Source: Clostridia bacterium
GTDB lineage: Bacteria > Bacillota > Clostridia > TANB77 > CAG-508
Reading direction: 5' to 3'
Assembly: GCA_900754085.1 (NCBI GenBank)
Contig: CAAEBO010000071.1
Location: forward strand, 1 to 16,726
Length of the DNA: 16,726 nt
The position numbers were made by a program, and so were the translations under genes. A model generated the notes under the pieces. It was not told the DNA's origin. It did no database searches and saw nothing but the letters and a program-made list of their open reading frames with translations. This document shows, piece after piece, positions 1 through 7,010 of this stretch. Numbering within the stretch: position 1 is the first letter of the stretch; every line of letters begins with the position of its first letter.

Positions 1-42
1 TAAAATTATTAATAAATAAAATATTATATTTCTTTAATATAC

Positions 43-86
43 AAAAAAACACAATATATTTTAGCTTAGCTATTTTATACTGTGTT
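43..86 (-). terminator. Rho-independent terminator after the HAD phosphatase gene
   Basis: Read on the minus strand, AACACA...TGTGTT arms close a long AU-rich hairpin (with an inner mismatch and a TAGC/GCTA apical stem), followed by seven T. It lies just past the stop codon of the HAD gene. Confidence 0.7.
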
Positions 87-94
87 TTTCTTTT

Positions 95-946
95 TTAAAA
101 TTCTATAAATTTATATATTGCTTCTGCAAATCCCCCATTCTGAGCAGTTGTTTTTGTCGTATAATTTGCAACTTCCTTTAATTCGTCATATGCATTTGCA
201 ACAGCAATTCCAATTCCTGAGTCTTTAACCATCTCTAAATCATTTAAATTATCTCCTATTGCTAGCACTTCACTTTTATCTACTTTTAAATATTCTTCTA
301 AAACTTCTAATGCTTGTTCTTTGTTTATTCCTACTGGCATTACATCTAAATATTCGTATTCTTTTCCTATAATCTCATCTTTGTATTTATTAGTTTTTTT
401 AATTAGCTTAACTTGTAAATTTTTGTTTTTAGCAAATTCTTCCTTTAGTTTTTCTAAATTCTTCTCTGCCGAAATAACTAATTTTAATATTTCCGGTTTT
501 TCTTCTATAACATATTGTTTTATATTTTTTAAAACTTTGAATTCCAATTTTTTATTCTTACCGTTTTTAGTAAGTTCAAAATTTCTTAAGTCCATATATA
601 ATAATTTTTCTGTTATTACTTCATTATTTGTATATAAGTGAATATGTAATTTTAACCTTTTTGCTTCATTAATACAAAATAGCACATCATCATTATTTAA
701 TATTTTTCTATAAAGTTCTTTTCCCGTTTTTAAATTAATTATCTGATTTCCATTTCCAAATATTCCATATCCTTCTTCTATATCTTTACACATATCTTTA
801 AATAGAGAATAGGTTTTTCCCGTGCATATTGTAAAATTTATATTAGAATTATTTATATCTTGTATTGCTTTTAAATTAGTTTCTGGTATTGTATTTCCTT
901 TTTCAAACATTGTTCCGTCTAAATCGCTTGCAATAAGTTTTATCAT
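95..946 (-). CDS. Cof-type HAD-IIB family hydrolase
   Basis: Predicted cytoplasmic Mg-dependent phosphatase of the HAD superfamily, Cof/YidA type, acting on small phosphorylated metabolites; the substrate cannot be read from sequence. Motif I is DLDGT near the N-terminus, with the two catalytic Asp. A threonine/glycine TGK occurs in the motif II region and the C-terminal motif is GDNLNDLEM. About 283 aa, normal for the family, with room for a type IIB cap between the motifs. I chose the second in-frame ATG (protein MIKLIASDLDGT): it has GGGGAT about 10 nt upstream and puts DLDGT at the usual position, whereas the ATG 21 nt earlier has no ribosome binding site. It lies 76 nt after pncB on the same strand and may be co-transcribed, so a role on a nucleotide of NAD salvage is possible but is inference. 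Confidence 0.88.
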   Translation of the reverse strand: MIKLIASDLDGTMFEKGNTIPETNLKAIQDINNSNINFTICTGKTYSLFKDMCKDIEEGYGIFGNGNQIINLKTGKELYRKILNNDDVLFCINEAKRLKLHIHLYTNNEVITEKLLYMDLRNFELTKNGKNKKLEFKVLKNIKQYVIEEKPEILKLVISAEKNLEKLKEEFAKNKNLQVKLIKKTNKYKDEIIGKEYEYLDVMPVGINKEQALEVLEEYLKVDKSEVLAIGDNLNDLEMVKDSGIGIAVANAYDELKEVANYTTKTTAQNGGFAEAIYKFIEF

Positions 947-979
947 TACAGTATCATCCCCATACACTAAATTTTTTAC

Positions 980-1008
980 ATTATATATAATAAAAAAAAA
1001 TTAGTAAA
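980..1008 (-). promoter_or_regulatory. Possible promoter of the HAD gene
   Basis: TTTACT (1003-1008) and TATAAT (980-985) on the minus strand with a 17-nt spacer. The spacer is almost all T, so this may be a chance AT-rich match; readthrough from pncB is the alternative. Confidence 0.35.
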
Positions 1009-1022
1009 GATTATTTTTCATT

Positions 1023-2459
1023 TTAAAAATATATATTATTTAACATATTATTTTTTAATACCCATAATTTCTTTGAAAGATCTACATAGTATTTGTGTGG
1101 ATTTTCTATTCTTTTTACTTCTTCCCACATACTATCCAATTCTTTTTTAGATTTTCTTGCAATCTCTTTTAGTGTAGGGCTTTTATATATTAACTTTCCA
1201 TTTTCAAATATTTTTTCTTGCAATTCTCTTATAGTATAGTCTTTAATAAGTTTCTTTTTCCATGGATTTTGTGGGTCAAAAATCATATATTCTCTTTCGT
1301 CTATTATTTCATCTGATAAAGCAATTACATCTGCTATTGCTTTTTGGGTTTCATTGTCGTAAAACCTATATACTTTTTTAAACCCTGGATTTGTAACTTT
1401 TGCTACATTTTCGCTTACTTTTATTTTTGGTATTATTTTGTTTTCTTTTTCTATTCCTACTAATTTATATACCCCTCCAAAAACTGGCTCACTTTTAGCT
1501 GTAATTAAATTTTCTCCTACTCCGAATGAATCAATTTTTGCATCTTGTTCAATTAAAGATTTAATTAAATATTCGTCTAATGAATTAGTTGCACATATTT
1601 TGCAATCAGCATATCCAGCTTCGTCTAATATTTTTCTAACCTTTTTAGATAAATATGCTAAATCTCCACTGTCTAATCTAACTGCTTTTGGCTTATATCC
1701 TTTAGGTTTTAAAACTTCATTAAATACTTTTATTGCATTTGGAAGTCCAGATTCTATTGTATTATATGTATCTATTAATAATGTACAATCATCTGGGTAT
1801 ATTTCAGCATATGACTTAAAAGCTTCATATTCTGAATCAAAGCTTTGTATCCAGCTATGCGCCATTGTTCCACTTGCAGGTACATTAAATTCTTTTGCAG
1901 ACAATGTGCAAGATGTACCTATCGCTCCACCTATAATTGCTGCTCTTGCTCCTTCTACTGCTGCATTAATTCCATGTGCTCTTCTTGCTCCAAACTCCAT
2001 AACAGGTTTTCCTTGTGCTTCTTTTACAATTCTGCTCGTTTTTGTAGCAATCAAAGATTGATGGTTAGTTGTAAGTAATAACATCGTTTCTAATAACTGT
2101 GCTTGAATAATTGGTGCTCTTACAGTTATTAAAGGTTCATTTGGAAACACTACTGTTCCTTCTGGTATTGCCCATACATCTCCTGTAAACCTGAAATTTT
2201 CTAAGTAATTTAAAAAGTCTTCTGAAAATTTATTTTGTTTTCTTAAGTAATTTATGTCTTCTTCGTCAAATGATAAATTTTTTATATAATTTATTATTTG
2301 CTCTAAGCCTGCTACTATTGCATATCCACCTTCATCTGGTACTTTTCTAAAAAAAACATCAAAATATGCAATTTGATTTTCCATATTTTTGTTTAAATAT
2401 CCATTTGACATTGTGTATTCGTAAAAATCTGCTACTAGCTCTAATCTTTGATTATTCAT
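1023..2459 (-). CDS. pncB: Nicotinate phosphoribosyltransferase
   Basis: Converts nicotinate and PRPP (with ATP) to nicotinate mononucleotide, the entry step of niacin salvage (Preiss-Handler route), in the cytoplasm. The 478-aa length is right for the family. The N-terminus has the typical DFYEYTMSNGYL substrate-binding segment; FGARRAHG lies at about 156-163, and GTMAHSW at 197-203 carries the His that is phosphorylated in this family. RLDSGDL and the C-terminal domain are intact, and there is no sign of damage. The start has AGGAGG seven nt upstream. A perfect promoter with flanking palindromic operators precedes it, shared in type with nadD, so repression by the neighbouring NrtR is likely. 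Its product is the substrate of NadD, which links it to the nadD-nadE operon in this window. Confidence 0.95.
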   Translation of the reverse strand: MNNQRLELVADFYEYTMSNGYLNKNMENQIAYFDVFFRKVPDEGGYAIVAGLEQIINYIKNLSFDEEDINYLRKQNKFSEDFLNYLENFRFTGDVWAIPEGTVVFPNEPLITVRAPIIQAQLLETMLLLTTNHQSLIATKTSRIVKEAQGKPVMEFGARRAHGINAAVEGARAAIIGGAIGTSCTLSAKEFNVPASGTMAHSWIQSFDSEYEAFKSYAEIYPDDCTLLIDTYNTIESGLPNAIKVFNEVLKPKGYKPKAVRLDSGDLAYLSKKVRKILDEAGYADCKICATNSLDEYLIKSLIEQDAKIDSFGVGENLITAKSEPVFGGVYKLVGIEKENKIIPKIKVSENVAKVTNPGFKKVYRFYDNETQKAIADVIALSDEIIDEREYMIFDPQNPWKKKLIKDYTIRELQEKIFENGKLIYKSPTLKEIARKSKKELDSMWEEVKRIENPHKYYVDLSKKLWVLKNNMLNNIYF

Positions 2460-2483
2460 ACAAATTCCTCCTATATTTGGAAC

Positions 2484-2504
2484 TTATTAACTTTTTGATA
2501 ATAA
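2484..2504. promoter_or_regulatory. Candidate NrtR operator, pncB proximal site
   Basis: TTATTA-N9-TAATAA imperfect palindrome, two nt downstream of the pncB -10 box and therefore over the transcription start. It differs at one of 21 positions from the site in front of nadD. Position and sharing argue for a repressor site; that the repressor is the nearby NrtR is inference. Confidence 0.72.
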
Positions 2505-2505
2505 C

Positions 2506-2534
2506 ATTATATGTAACTAGTTACCCATTGTCAA
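2506..2534 (-). promoter_or_regulatory. pncB promoter
   Basis: Perfect housekeeping promoter on the minus strand: TTGACA (2529-2534), 17-nt spacer, TATAAT (2506-2511). The leader is about 40 nt and ends in an AGGAGG ribosome binding site. Confidence 0.9.
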
Positions 2535-2550
2535 TAGATTTCAGAAATAA

Positions 2551-2581
2551 ATATTATCTTTTTGATAATAAGTACTTATTA
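2551..2581. promoter_or_regulatory. Candidate NrtR operator, pncB distal site with extra half-site
   Basis: Perfect inverted repeat TATTATC-N5-GATAATA (2552-2570), 19 of 21 positions identical to the proximal site and centred 67 bp from it, upstream of the -35 box. It overlaps a second perfect 16-bp palindrome TAATAAGTACTTATTA (2566-2581), which supplies a further TTATTA half-site. Binding by NrtR is inferred. Confidence 0.6.
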
Positions 2582-2643
2582 CTTTATATCTTTCTACCAA
2601 ATATCCTAATTTTTCTTGTCAAAATACTTTTATTATATAATAG

Positions 2644-2672
2644 AAAGGGAGTTAGTAAATCTAACTCCCTTT
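2644..2672 (-). terminator. Hairpin terminator after nrtR
   Basis: Perfect 12-bp stem AAAGGGAGTTAG / CTAACTCCCTTT with a 5-nt loop, 35 nt past the nrtR stop codon. On the minus strand it is followed by an AT-rich stretch without a long T run, so termination may be moderate. It separates nrtR from the pncB promoter region. Confidence 0.65.
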
Positions 2673-2706
2673 GTCCCATCTTCTTATTTTCAATTCTCTT
2701 TTTTAT

Positions 2707-3582
2707 TTAAAATATATGAGGTTGCCAATTCCTATTAAAGCAATATAGTTTTGATGGTCTATGACCTGCATTTTCTTCATATTCGTCTGTTTCTATAACC
2801 ATATCTGCAATTTTTCTTCTAAAATTAGCTTTAAGCAATGGTTTATCTAGTAAAATTTCATAAACTTGTTGTAATTTAGTTAATGTAAATTTTTCTGGCA
2901 TTAAATTGAATGCTATAGTTGTATATTCTACTTTGTTTTTTAATCTTTCTATTGCATAAATTAGCATTTTAGCATGGTCAAATGCTAATTCAGATTCTAA
3001 TATTTGTGTATAAATAATTTGATTTCCATTTACTAGTTCTTTAACTACATTTACTTTGTTTTTTATAATCTCTGTTTGACTTTCTAACACTATCTCTATT
3101 TCTTCTTCTTTTTTATATCCATGTTTATTTTCCGTCATTTTTTCATTAATCATATTTAAAGAAATTGTAAACCAACTTGCATCTTGAGTTGTTCCACCAG
3201 ATTTTATATTTATTCTTTCACTATCTACAAGTCCCATATAAGATGTGCTAATAATTCTTGTTCGTGGATCACGGCTTGGTTCTCCCCAAGAATATAATTG
3301 CTCTAAGTATATGTCTTGCATATTAGTTTTTGCTTTTAAGCTTCTTTGTACTGCCTCTTCAAATCTTTCATCTTTTCTTACGAAAGTACCAGGTAATGAC
3401 CATTTTCCTACATAAGGATGTTCTGCTCTTTTAACCAATAAAACTTGCAATTTTTTTTCTGGTAACTTTCTGTAATTAGTTGTTTCTACATCTCTTATTG
3501 TAAATAAAATAGAATCTACTGTTACAGAAGGTTTAAAAAATTTATTAGAATCATAGTTCTTTAAAAATTCTTCCTCTGTCAT
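2707..3582 (-). CDS. nrtR: NrtR-type regulator of NAD metabolism (Nudix-like domain plus winged helix)
   Basis: Predicted transcription factor. NrtR proteins sense ADP-ribose or related compounds with a Nudix-like domain and bind DNA through a C-terminal winged helix, usually as repressors of NAD genes. Here residues about 18-165 form the Nudix fold (HPYVGKWSLPGTFVRKDE, then LEQLYSWGEPSRDPRTR, the segment typical of this family). About 215-291 form the winged helix (FTLTKLQQVYEILLDKPLL...NFRRKI). The Nudix box at 65-87 is degenerate: positions that should read REUXEEXG are QRSLKAKT, so the catalytic glutamates are missing, as expected of a sensor and not a hydrolase. 291 aa. The start has AAGGAG eight nt upstream. 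It sits between pncB and the nadD operon, both of which carry a matching palindrome; no clear copy precedes nrtR itself. Confidence 0.88.
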   Translation of the reverse strand: MTEEEFLKNYDSNKFFKPSVTVDSILFTIRDVETTNYRKLPEKKLQVLLVKRAEHPYVGKWSLPGTFVRKDERFEEAVQRSLKAKTNMQDIYLEQLYSWGEPSRDPRTRIISTSYMGLVDSERINIKSGGTTQDASWFTISLNMINEKMTENKHGYKKEEEIEIVLESQTEIIKNKVNVVKELVNGNQIIYTQILESELAFDHAKMLIYAIERLKNKVEYTTIAFNLMPEKFTLTKLQQVYEILLDKPLLKANFRRKIADMVIETDEYEENAGHRPSKLYCFNRNWQPHIF

Positions 3583-3612
3583 GTTTATCTCTCCTTAGTT
3601 CTTAATATCATA

Positions 3613-3641
3613 ATATTACTATGGCAATTAATATTTGTCAA
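3613..3641 (-). promoter_or_regulatory. nrtR promoter
   Basis: TTGACA (3636-3641), 17-nt spacer, TAATAT (3613-3618) on the minus strand, about 30 nt from the nrtR start. The -10 box is weaker than those of pncB and nadD, in keeping with modest expression of a regulator. Confidence 0.65.
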
Positions 3642-3763
3642 TTTGAACTTTATAGTATTTTTAGCTTTATTTGTAACTTCAAAATTCTCTGTTAACGAAA
3701 CTTCTCTTACTATTAGAAATTTACTAATATCTGTTTGCACATTTCTGTGATTTTTTTAAAAGT

Positions 3764-3789
3764 AAAAAGCGTGCTTTATTTTGCACGCT
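3764..3789 (-). terminator. Rho-independent terminator overlapping the end of the small membrane gene
   Basis: AGCGTGC / GCACGCT perfect 7-bp stem with an 8-nt loop, then TTTTT on the minus strand. The stop codon of the upstream gene lies in the loop. It insulates nrtR from the membrane-protein gene. Confidence 0.85.
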
Positions 3790-4105
3790 CTACGAAAAAA
3801 GCTGGACCAATAATTATTATTACTACTTCCAGAAGTAATATTGTCCCTATGGAAATATCTTGAGTTATAATGTCTATAGTAGTAAATATTAAATACATTA
3901 GCATGATTATTTTCGTAACTATTGTAAATTTCTTTTTTAGAACTATCAACATTGAAAAAGATATAATTGGCACTATAATTAAGTAACCCCAGTTTATTTT
4001 TACTCCAATCAAAATAGCTATTAATGCGACTGCAGTCCAAATATATGATAACATATATTTAGTCCAAAAAGTTAATCCATTAAAATTTGTCCGTAGTTTT
4101 TCCAT
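3776..4105 (-). CDS. Small multi-pass membrane protein of unknown function
   Basis: 109 aa, not recognised. Hydrophobic segments at roughly 16-36, 40-55, 63-80 and 85-103 suggest four membrane helices with short basic links (KKKFTIVTK between the second and third). It ends in FFVERAK at a stop codon inside the terminator hairpin. The start has GAGAGG seven nt upstream and a perfect promoter 40 nt further up, so it is a real, singly transcribed gene. It lies between the NAD operon and nrtR but has its own promoter without the palindrome, so membership of the same regulon is not supported. Confidence 0.75.
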   Translation of the reverse strand: MEKLRTNFNGLTFWTKYMLSYIWTAVALIAILIGVKINWGYLIIVPIISFSMLIVLKKKFTIVTKIIMLMYLIFTTIDIITQDISIGTILLLEVVIIIIGPAFFVERAK

Positions 4106-4141
4106 CTTTCTACCTCTCTTTATTTTTTATTTGCATTAACC

Positions 4142-4170
4142 ATTATACATCTTAGCATGTTTTATGTCAA
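4142..4170 (-). promoter_or_regulatory. Promoter of the small membrane protein gene
   Basis: TTGACA (4165-4170), 17-nt spacer, TATAAT (4142-4147) on the minus strand, a perfect match. The 110 nt between it and the upstream PTS-type gene hold nothing else I can recognise. Confidence 0.87.
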
Positions 4171-4282
4171 TCTTGTTTTGTTATGCTTATTCTTTATTTA
4201 CATGATACTTACATGCTTTTATCTAGTACTACAATTCTTTCCCCTCCTAACTTTCAACTTGTAATTTTATCTTTATAAAATT

Positions 4283-5368
4283 TTATATATCCTCCTCAAG
4301 CTTCATGTCTCCTTCTTTTATTAAACCTTTTTTTCTTAAAAAATAACTTGTTGCCCACGCTATAATTCCTGGTAAAATGAAATGTAATAATATAATTTTT
4401 AATATAAGAATTCCACCATTTTCACTTGTTATCATATCTTGCCATGTCATAAGTTGACCTACCAAACCTGCTGTTCCCATTCCTGCTCCAGAAGCATTAT
4501 TAGTCATATGTAAAACAGTTGTAGAGATTGGGCCCAAAACCGCACTTGCAATAATTGCTGGCAACCATATAATCGGCTTTTTCATTATATTTGGCACTTG
4601 CAACATAGAAGTCCCCAAACCTTGTGATACAAGCCCAGAAAATCCATTTTCCTTAAAACTTGCTACAGCAAATCCAACCATATTTGCACAACATCCAACC
4701 GTTGCTGCTCCCCCTGCTAATCCACTTAAGTTTAGTATTATAGCTAGTGCTGCTGAGCTTATTGGTAGCGTTAAAATCATTCCCATTAATACAGATACTA
4801 ATATTCCCATTATTATTGGTTGTTTATTTACAGCCCAATTAATAACTTCTCCTAATGCTAGCATAAAGTTGGAAATTGACGGTCCCACAAGTAGTCCAAC
4901 AGTTCCTCCTAGTATAATAGTAAAGATTGGTACTAAAATAATGTCTAGTTTAGTTTTACCTTGAATCCATCTTCCACAGGTTATTCCTATAAAACTCGCT
5001 ATAAAAGCTCCCAATGGCTCTCCAGGTCCAGATAAAATAATACTTCCATTTACAAAAACTGTTCCTTGCAATATTTTACTCGCAAAAGCTCCTATTAGCC
5101 CTGCAATTCCAGCAGAAATTACTACAAAAGGTTTTTCTTTATATTTTACAGCAACTCCTACTCCTATTCCAACACCTGTTAAACTTCCTGCTAACTTTCC
5201 TATTGTTATTATTATATTTCCTATATTTCCACCAATTATTTTTCCTATTTGTTCTATTATAAGTCCAATAATTAAAGTAGAAAATAAGCCCCAAGCCATT
5301 CCTGTTAATCCATCTATAAAAATATATGAAAAAAATTTTTTTAATTTTATTTTAATATTATCTTTCAT
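4283..5368 (-). CDS. PTS_EIIC_2 / PfoR-type membrane transporter-like protein
   Basis: 361-aa integral membrane protein rich in Gly, Ala and Ile, with about eight to ten hydrophobic segments from residue 20 onward and a basic amphipathic N-terminus. GSIILSGPGEPLGAFIASFIG, GGTVGLLVGPSISNFM and the Cys-rich GGAATVGCCANMVGFA region resemble the PTS_EIIC_2 family, which includes the clostridial protein PfoR. No EIIA or EIIB domain is present or adjacent, so sugar phosphorylation is not demonstrated. It starts 13 nt after nadE with its own AAGGGG ribosome binding site, so it is the last gene of the nadD-nadE operon. The context suggests uptake or export of something tied to NAD precursors, which is inference only; the family call is from recalled sequence character. 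Confidence 0.75.
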   Translation of the reverse strand: MKDNIKIKLKKFFSYIFIDGLTGMAWGLFSTLIIGLIIEQIGKIIGGNIGNIIITIGKLAGSLTGVGIGVGVAVKYKEKPFVVISAGIAGLIGAFASKILQGTVFVNGSIILSGPGEPLGAFIASFIGITCGRWIQGKTKLDIILVPIFTIILGGTVGLLVGPSISNFMLALGEVINWAVNKQPIIMGILVSVLMGMILTLPISSAALAIILNLSGLAGGAATVGCCANMVGFAVASFKENGFSGLVSQGLGTSMLQVPNIMKKPIIWLPAIIASAVLGPISTTVLHMTNNASGAGMGTAGLVGQLMTWQDMITSENGGILILKIILLHFILPGIIAWATSYFLRKKGLIKEGDMKLEEDI

Positions 5369-5381
5369 AAAAATACCCCTT

Positions 5382-6153
5382 TTATTTATTTTTTTCTTTA
5401 ATATAATTTTTTCTATTAAAGTTATATGTTGGGATTTTTTCTCTTTTATGTTTAGATTGCATATACATTTTATCTATTTTTTTCATTTTTTCACATTCTG
5501 TTTTTCCAGTTTCTATGTATTCTGCAATTTCTTTATATGTTACTCCCATTTTTTCTTCATCACTTTTACCACTTAATCCATCACTTGGCTTTTTTTGTAT
5601 AATAGATTCTGGAACTCTCAAAATTTTACCCATTCTTATAACTTCTTCTACTGTAAAATTAGCAATTGGATTAATATCACTTGCACTATCTCCCCACTTA
5701 GTAGTATAACCAACCATTATTTCGCATAAATTCCCTGTTCCCATTACAAGATAATTATAATTTTGTGCAATACTATATAATGTAGTCATTCTAAGTCTCG
5801 GCTTCATATTAATTTTTGATTCTTTTTTTAAATTTTCTTTTAATACACTTTTTATTTCATTTTCTAATTTTTCATATGTATCTGTTAAATCTACTTCTAG
5901 TAATTTAACTCCAAAAGTTTCAGAAACTAATCTCGCGTCTTCTAAATCTTCTTTATTAGATTGACATGGCATAGCAACAGTTAAAACATTCTCACTCCCG
6001 AATAGCTTTAGTTGCAAGTGCAATAACTGTAGCACTATCTTTTCCTCCACTGTTTCCTATTACTATGCCTTTTGCACCAGATTTATTTACATATTGCTTA
6101 ATCCAAAGTTCTAATTCTTTTATAATATTTTTTAAATCCTCAACACTTAACAT
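5382..6153 (-). pseudogene. nadE: NH3-dependent NAD+ synthetase, interrupted by one frameshift
   Basis: Would amidate deamido-NAD to NAD with ammonia and ATP, the last step of NAD synthesis. The true start is the ATG at 6153 (AGGAGG six nt upstream), giving residues 1-51 with the ATP pyrophosphatase loop SGGKDS at 35-40. That frame then stops at 5992-5994 (AIRE*). The remaining part, GSENVLTVAMPC, with GTGNLCEIMVGYTTKWGD and the C-terminal domain, continues in another frame from 5999 to the stop at 5382. Removing one base near 5998-6004 restores a 256-aa protein of normal length for the ammonia-dependent class. No amidase domain is present. It lies 33 nt after nadD. The shift may be a sequencing error, true decay or recoding; apart from it every motif looks well kept. 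Confidence 0.85.
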
Positions 6154-6186
6154 ACTTACCTCCTATTTGAACTTTTGTAGCAATTT

Positions 6187-6803
6187 CTAAAGTTCATTTT
6201 TAAATAAATTGTTGGTTTCTATATACGAATATACTTCATCTGGAGTAAAATAACGTATGCTCTTTCCTTCTTTAATTTTTTCTCTTACAAATGATGAGCT
6301 TAGACCACTTCTAATATTATTTTTTACTTTTATAAATGATTTTTCATTTTCTTTTAAAAATTTATTATTGTTTATAATTTCTTCTAAACAATCATCATCT
6401 CTTTCTAAAACAAGTATTTTAAATTTTTTTACTAATTCATCACTTTTTTCCCATGTATTTAACTCTTTTAAGTTATCGCTTCCTGTTGTAAACCATATGG
6501 TTTTATCCTTATATTTCTCTTGTAACTTTTCTAAAGTTTCTATTGTAAAAAGTTGTCTTTTTTTCTTAATTCTATATCTGACACCTCAAATTTTTCGTTT
6601 TTGTCACAAACGCATTTGAGCATTTCATACCTGTATTTATCATTTAGCAATCCTGCTTTTTCATATTTTTCACTTACAGGTACAAAAATAACCTTTTCTA
6701 CATTTTTGTATTCAGAAATAATTTGCTCAGCCAATGAAAAATGTGAATTTAATGGTGGATTAAAAGATCCTCCAAACACTACTATTACACTATCATCTTG
6801 CAT
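6187..6803 (-). pseudogene. nadD: Nicotinate-nucleotide adenylyltransferase, frameshifted at an A7 run
   Basis: Would adenylate nicotinate mononucleotide to deamido-NAD, between PncB and NadE. The start at 6803 (MQDDSVIVVFGG) is preferred because AAAGGAG lies eight nt upstream; the ATG at 6809 is too close. The first frame runs to a stop at 6540 (87 aa). From the A7 run at 6558-6564 the other frame continues as RQLFTIETLEKL, FTTGSDNLKELNTW, then SSSFVREKIKEGKSIRYFTPDEVYSYI, and stops at 6187, giving about 205 aa in total, normal for NadD. One extra A, or a -1 ribosomal slip on A AAA AAA G, restores the gene. The nucleotide-binding motif reads GGSFNPPLNSH: the first His of HxGH is Leu. This may be an accessory paralogue of a housekeeping nadD elsewhere. 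It is first in the operon with nadE. Confidence 0.83.
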
Positions 6804-6823
6804 AAGCATCTCTCCTTTATATG

Positions 6824-6844
6824 ATATTATCAAAAAGTTAATAA
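6824..6844. promoter_or_regulatory. Candidate NrtR operator in front of nadD
   Basis: TTATTA-N9-TAATAT on the minus strand, identical to the pncB proximal site at 20 of 21 positions. It lies 12 nt downstream of the -10 box, between the transcription start and the ribosome binding site, a position suited to repression. Confidence 0.72.
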
Positions 6845-6856
6845 GTTGTTGTTATT

Positions 6857-6885
6857 ATTATATTGATACTATGTCGTTTTGTCAA
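6857..6885 (-). promoter_or_regulatory. nadD-nadE operon promoter
   Basis: Perfect TTGACA (6880-6885), 17-nt spacer, TATAAT (6857-6862) on the minus strand, the same architecture as the pncB promoter. Confidence 0.9.
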
Positions 6886-6908
6886 CCCTTTTTTTACTTT
6901 AGTAAAAC

Positions 6909-6948
6909 ACGAAGTAATCTGCACATTGGCGAAGCCACTTTCCTTATT
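6909..6948. repeat. 40-bp direct repeat, copy 1
   Basis: Begins ACGAAGTAATCTGCACAT and ends GAAGCCACTTTCCTTATT. It matches copy 2 at 39 of 40 positions, 102 bp away in the same orientation, and contains a small GGC-TTC-GCC-like stem. It lies upstream of the nadD -35 box. No transposase or array is present. Confidence 0.9.
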
Positions 6949-7010
6949 ACGCAGAAAAATCGATAGATTTTTTGAAGTAACAAGGTTAAGTTTCCTTGGG
7001 CCGTGCGATT

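Noticed and set aside
1438..2061. A 207-aa open frame on the plus strand
   Set aside because: It lies wholly antisense to pncB, has no ribosome binding site and encodes no recognisable protein; it is a shadow of the real gene.
3600..3620. NrtR operator in front of nrtR (autoregulation)
   Set aside because: TAATAT-TATG-ATATTA near the -10 box is a short AT-rich inverted repeat that does not match the TTATTA-N9-TAATAA pattern of the other three sites.
3756..4040. A 94-aa minus-strand frame overlapping the 109-aa membrane gene
   Set aside because: It lacks a ribosome binding site and has Asn/Tyr-rich junk composition; the 109-aa frame has the promoter, ribosome binding site and hydrophobic pattern.
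5382..6050. nadE as a complete 222-aa gene starting MEEKIVLQ
   Set aside because: That start has no ribosome binding site and would lack the essential SGGKDS loop, which is encoded in the adjacent frame from 6153.
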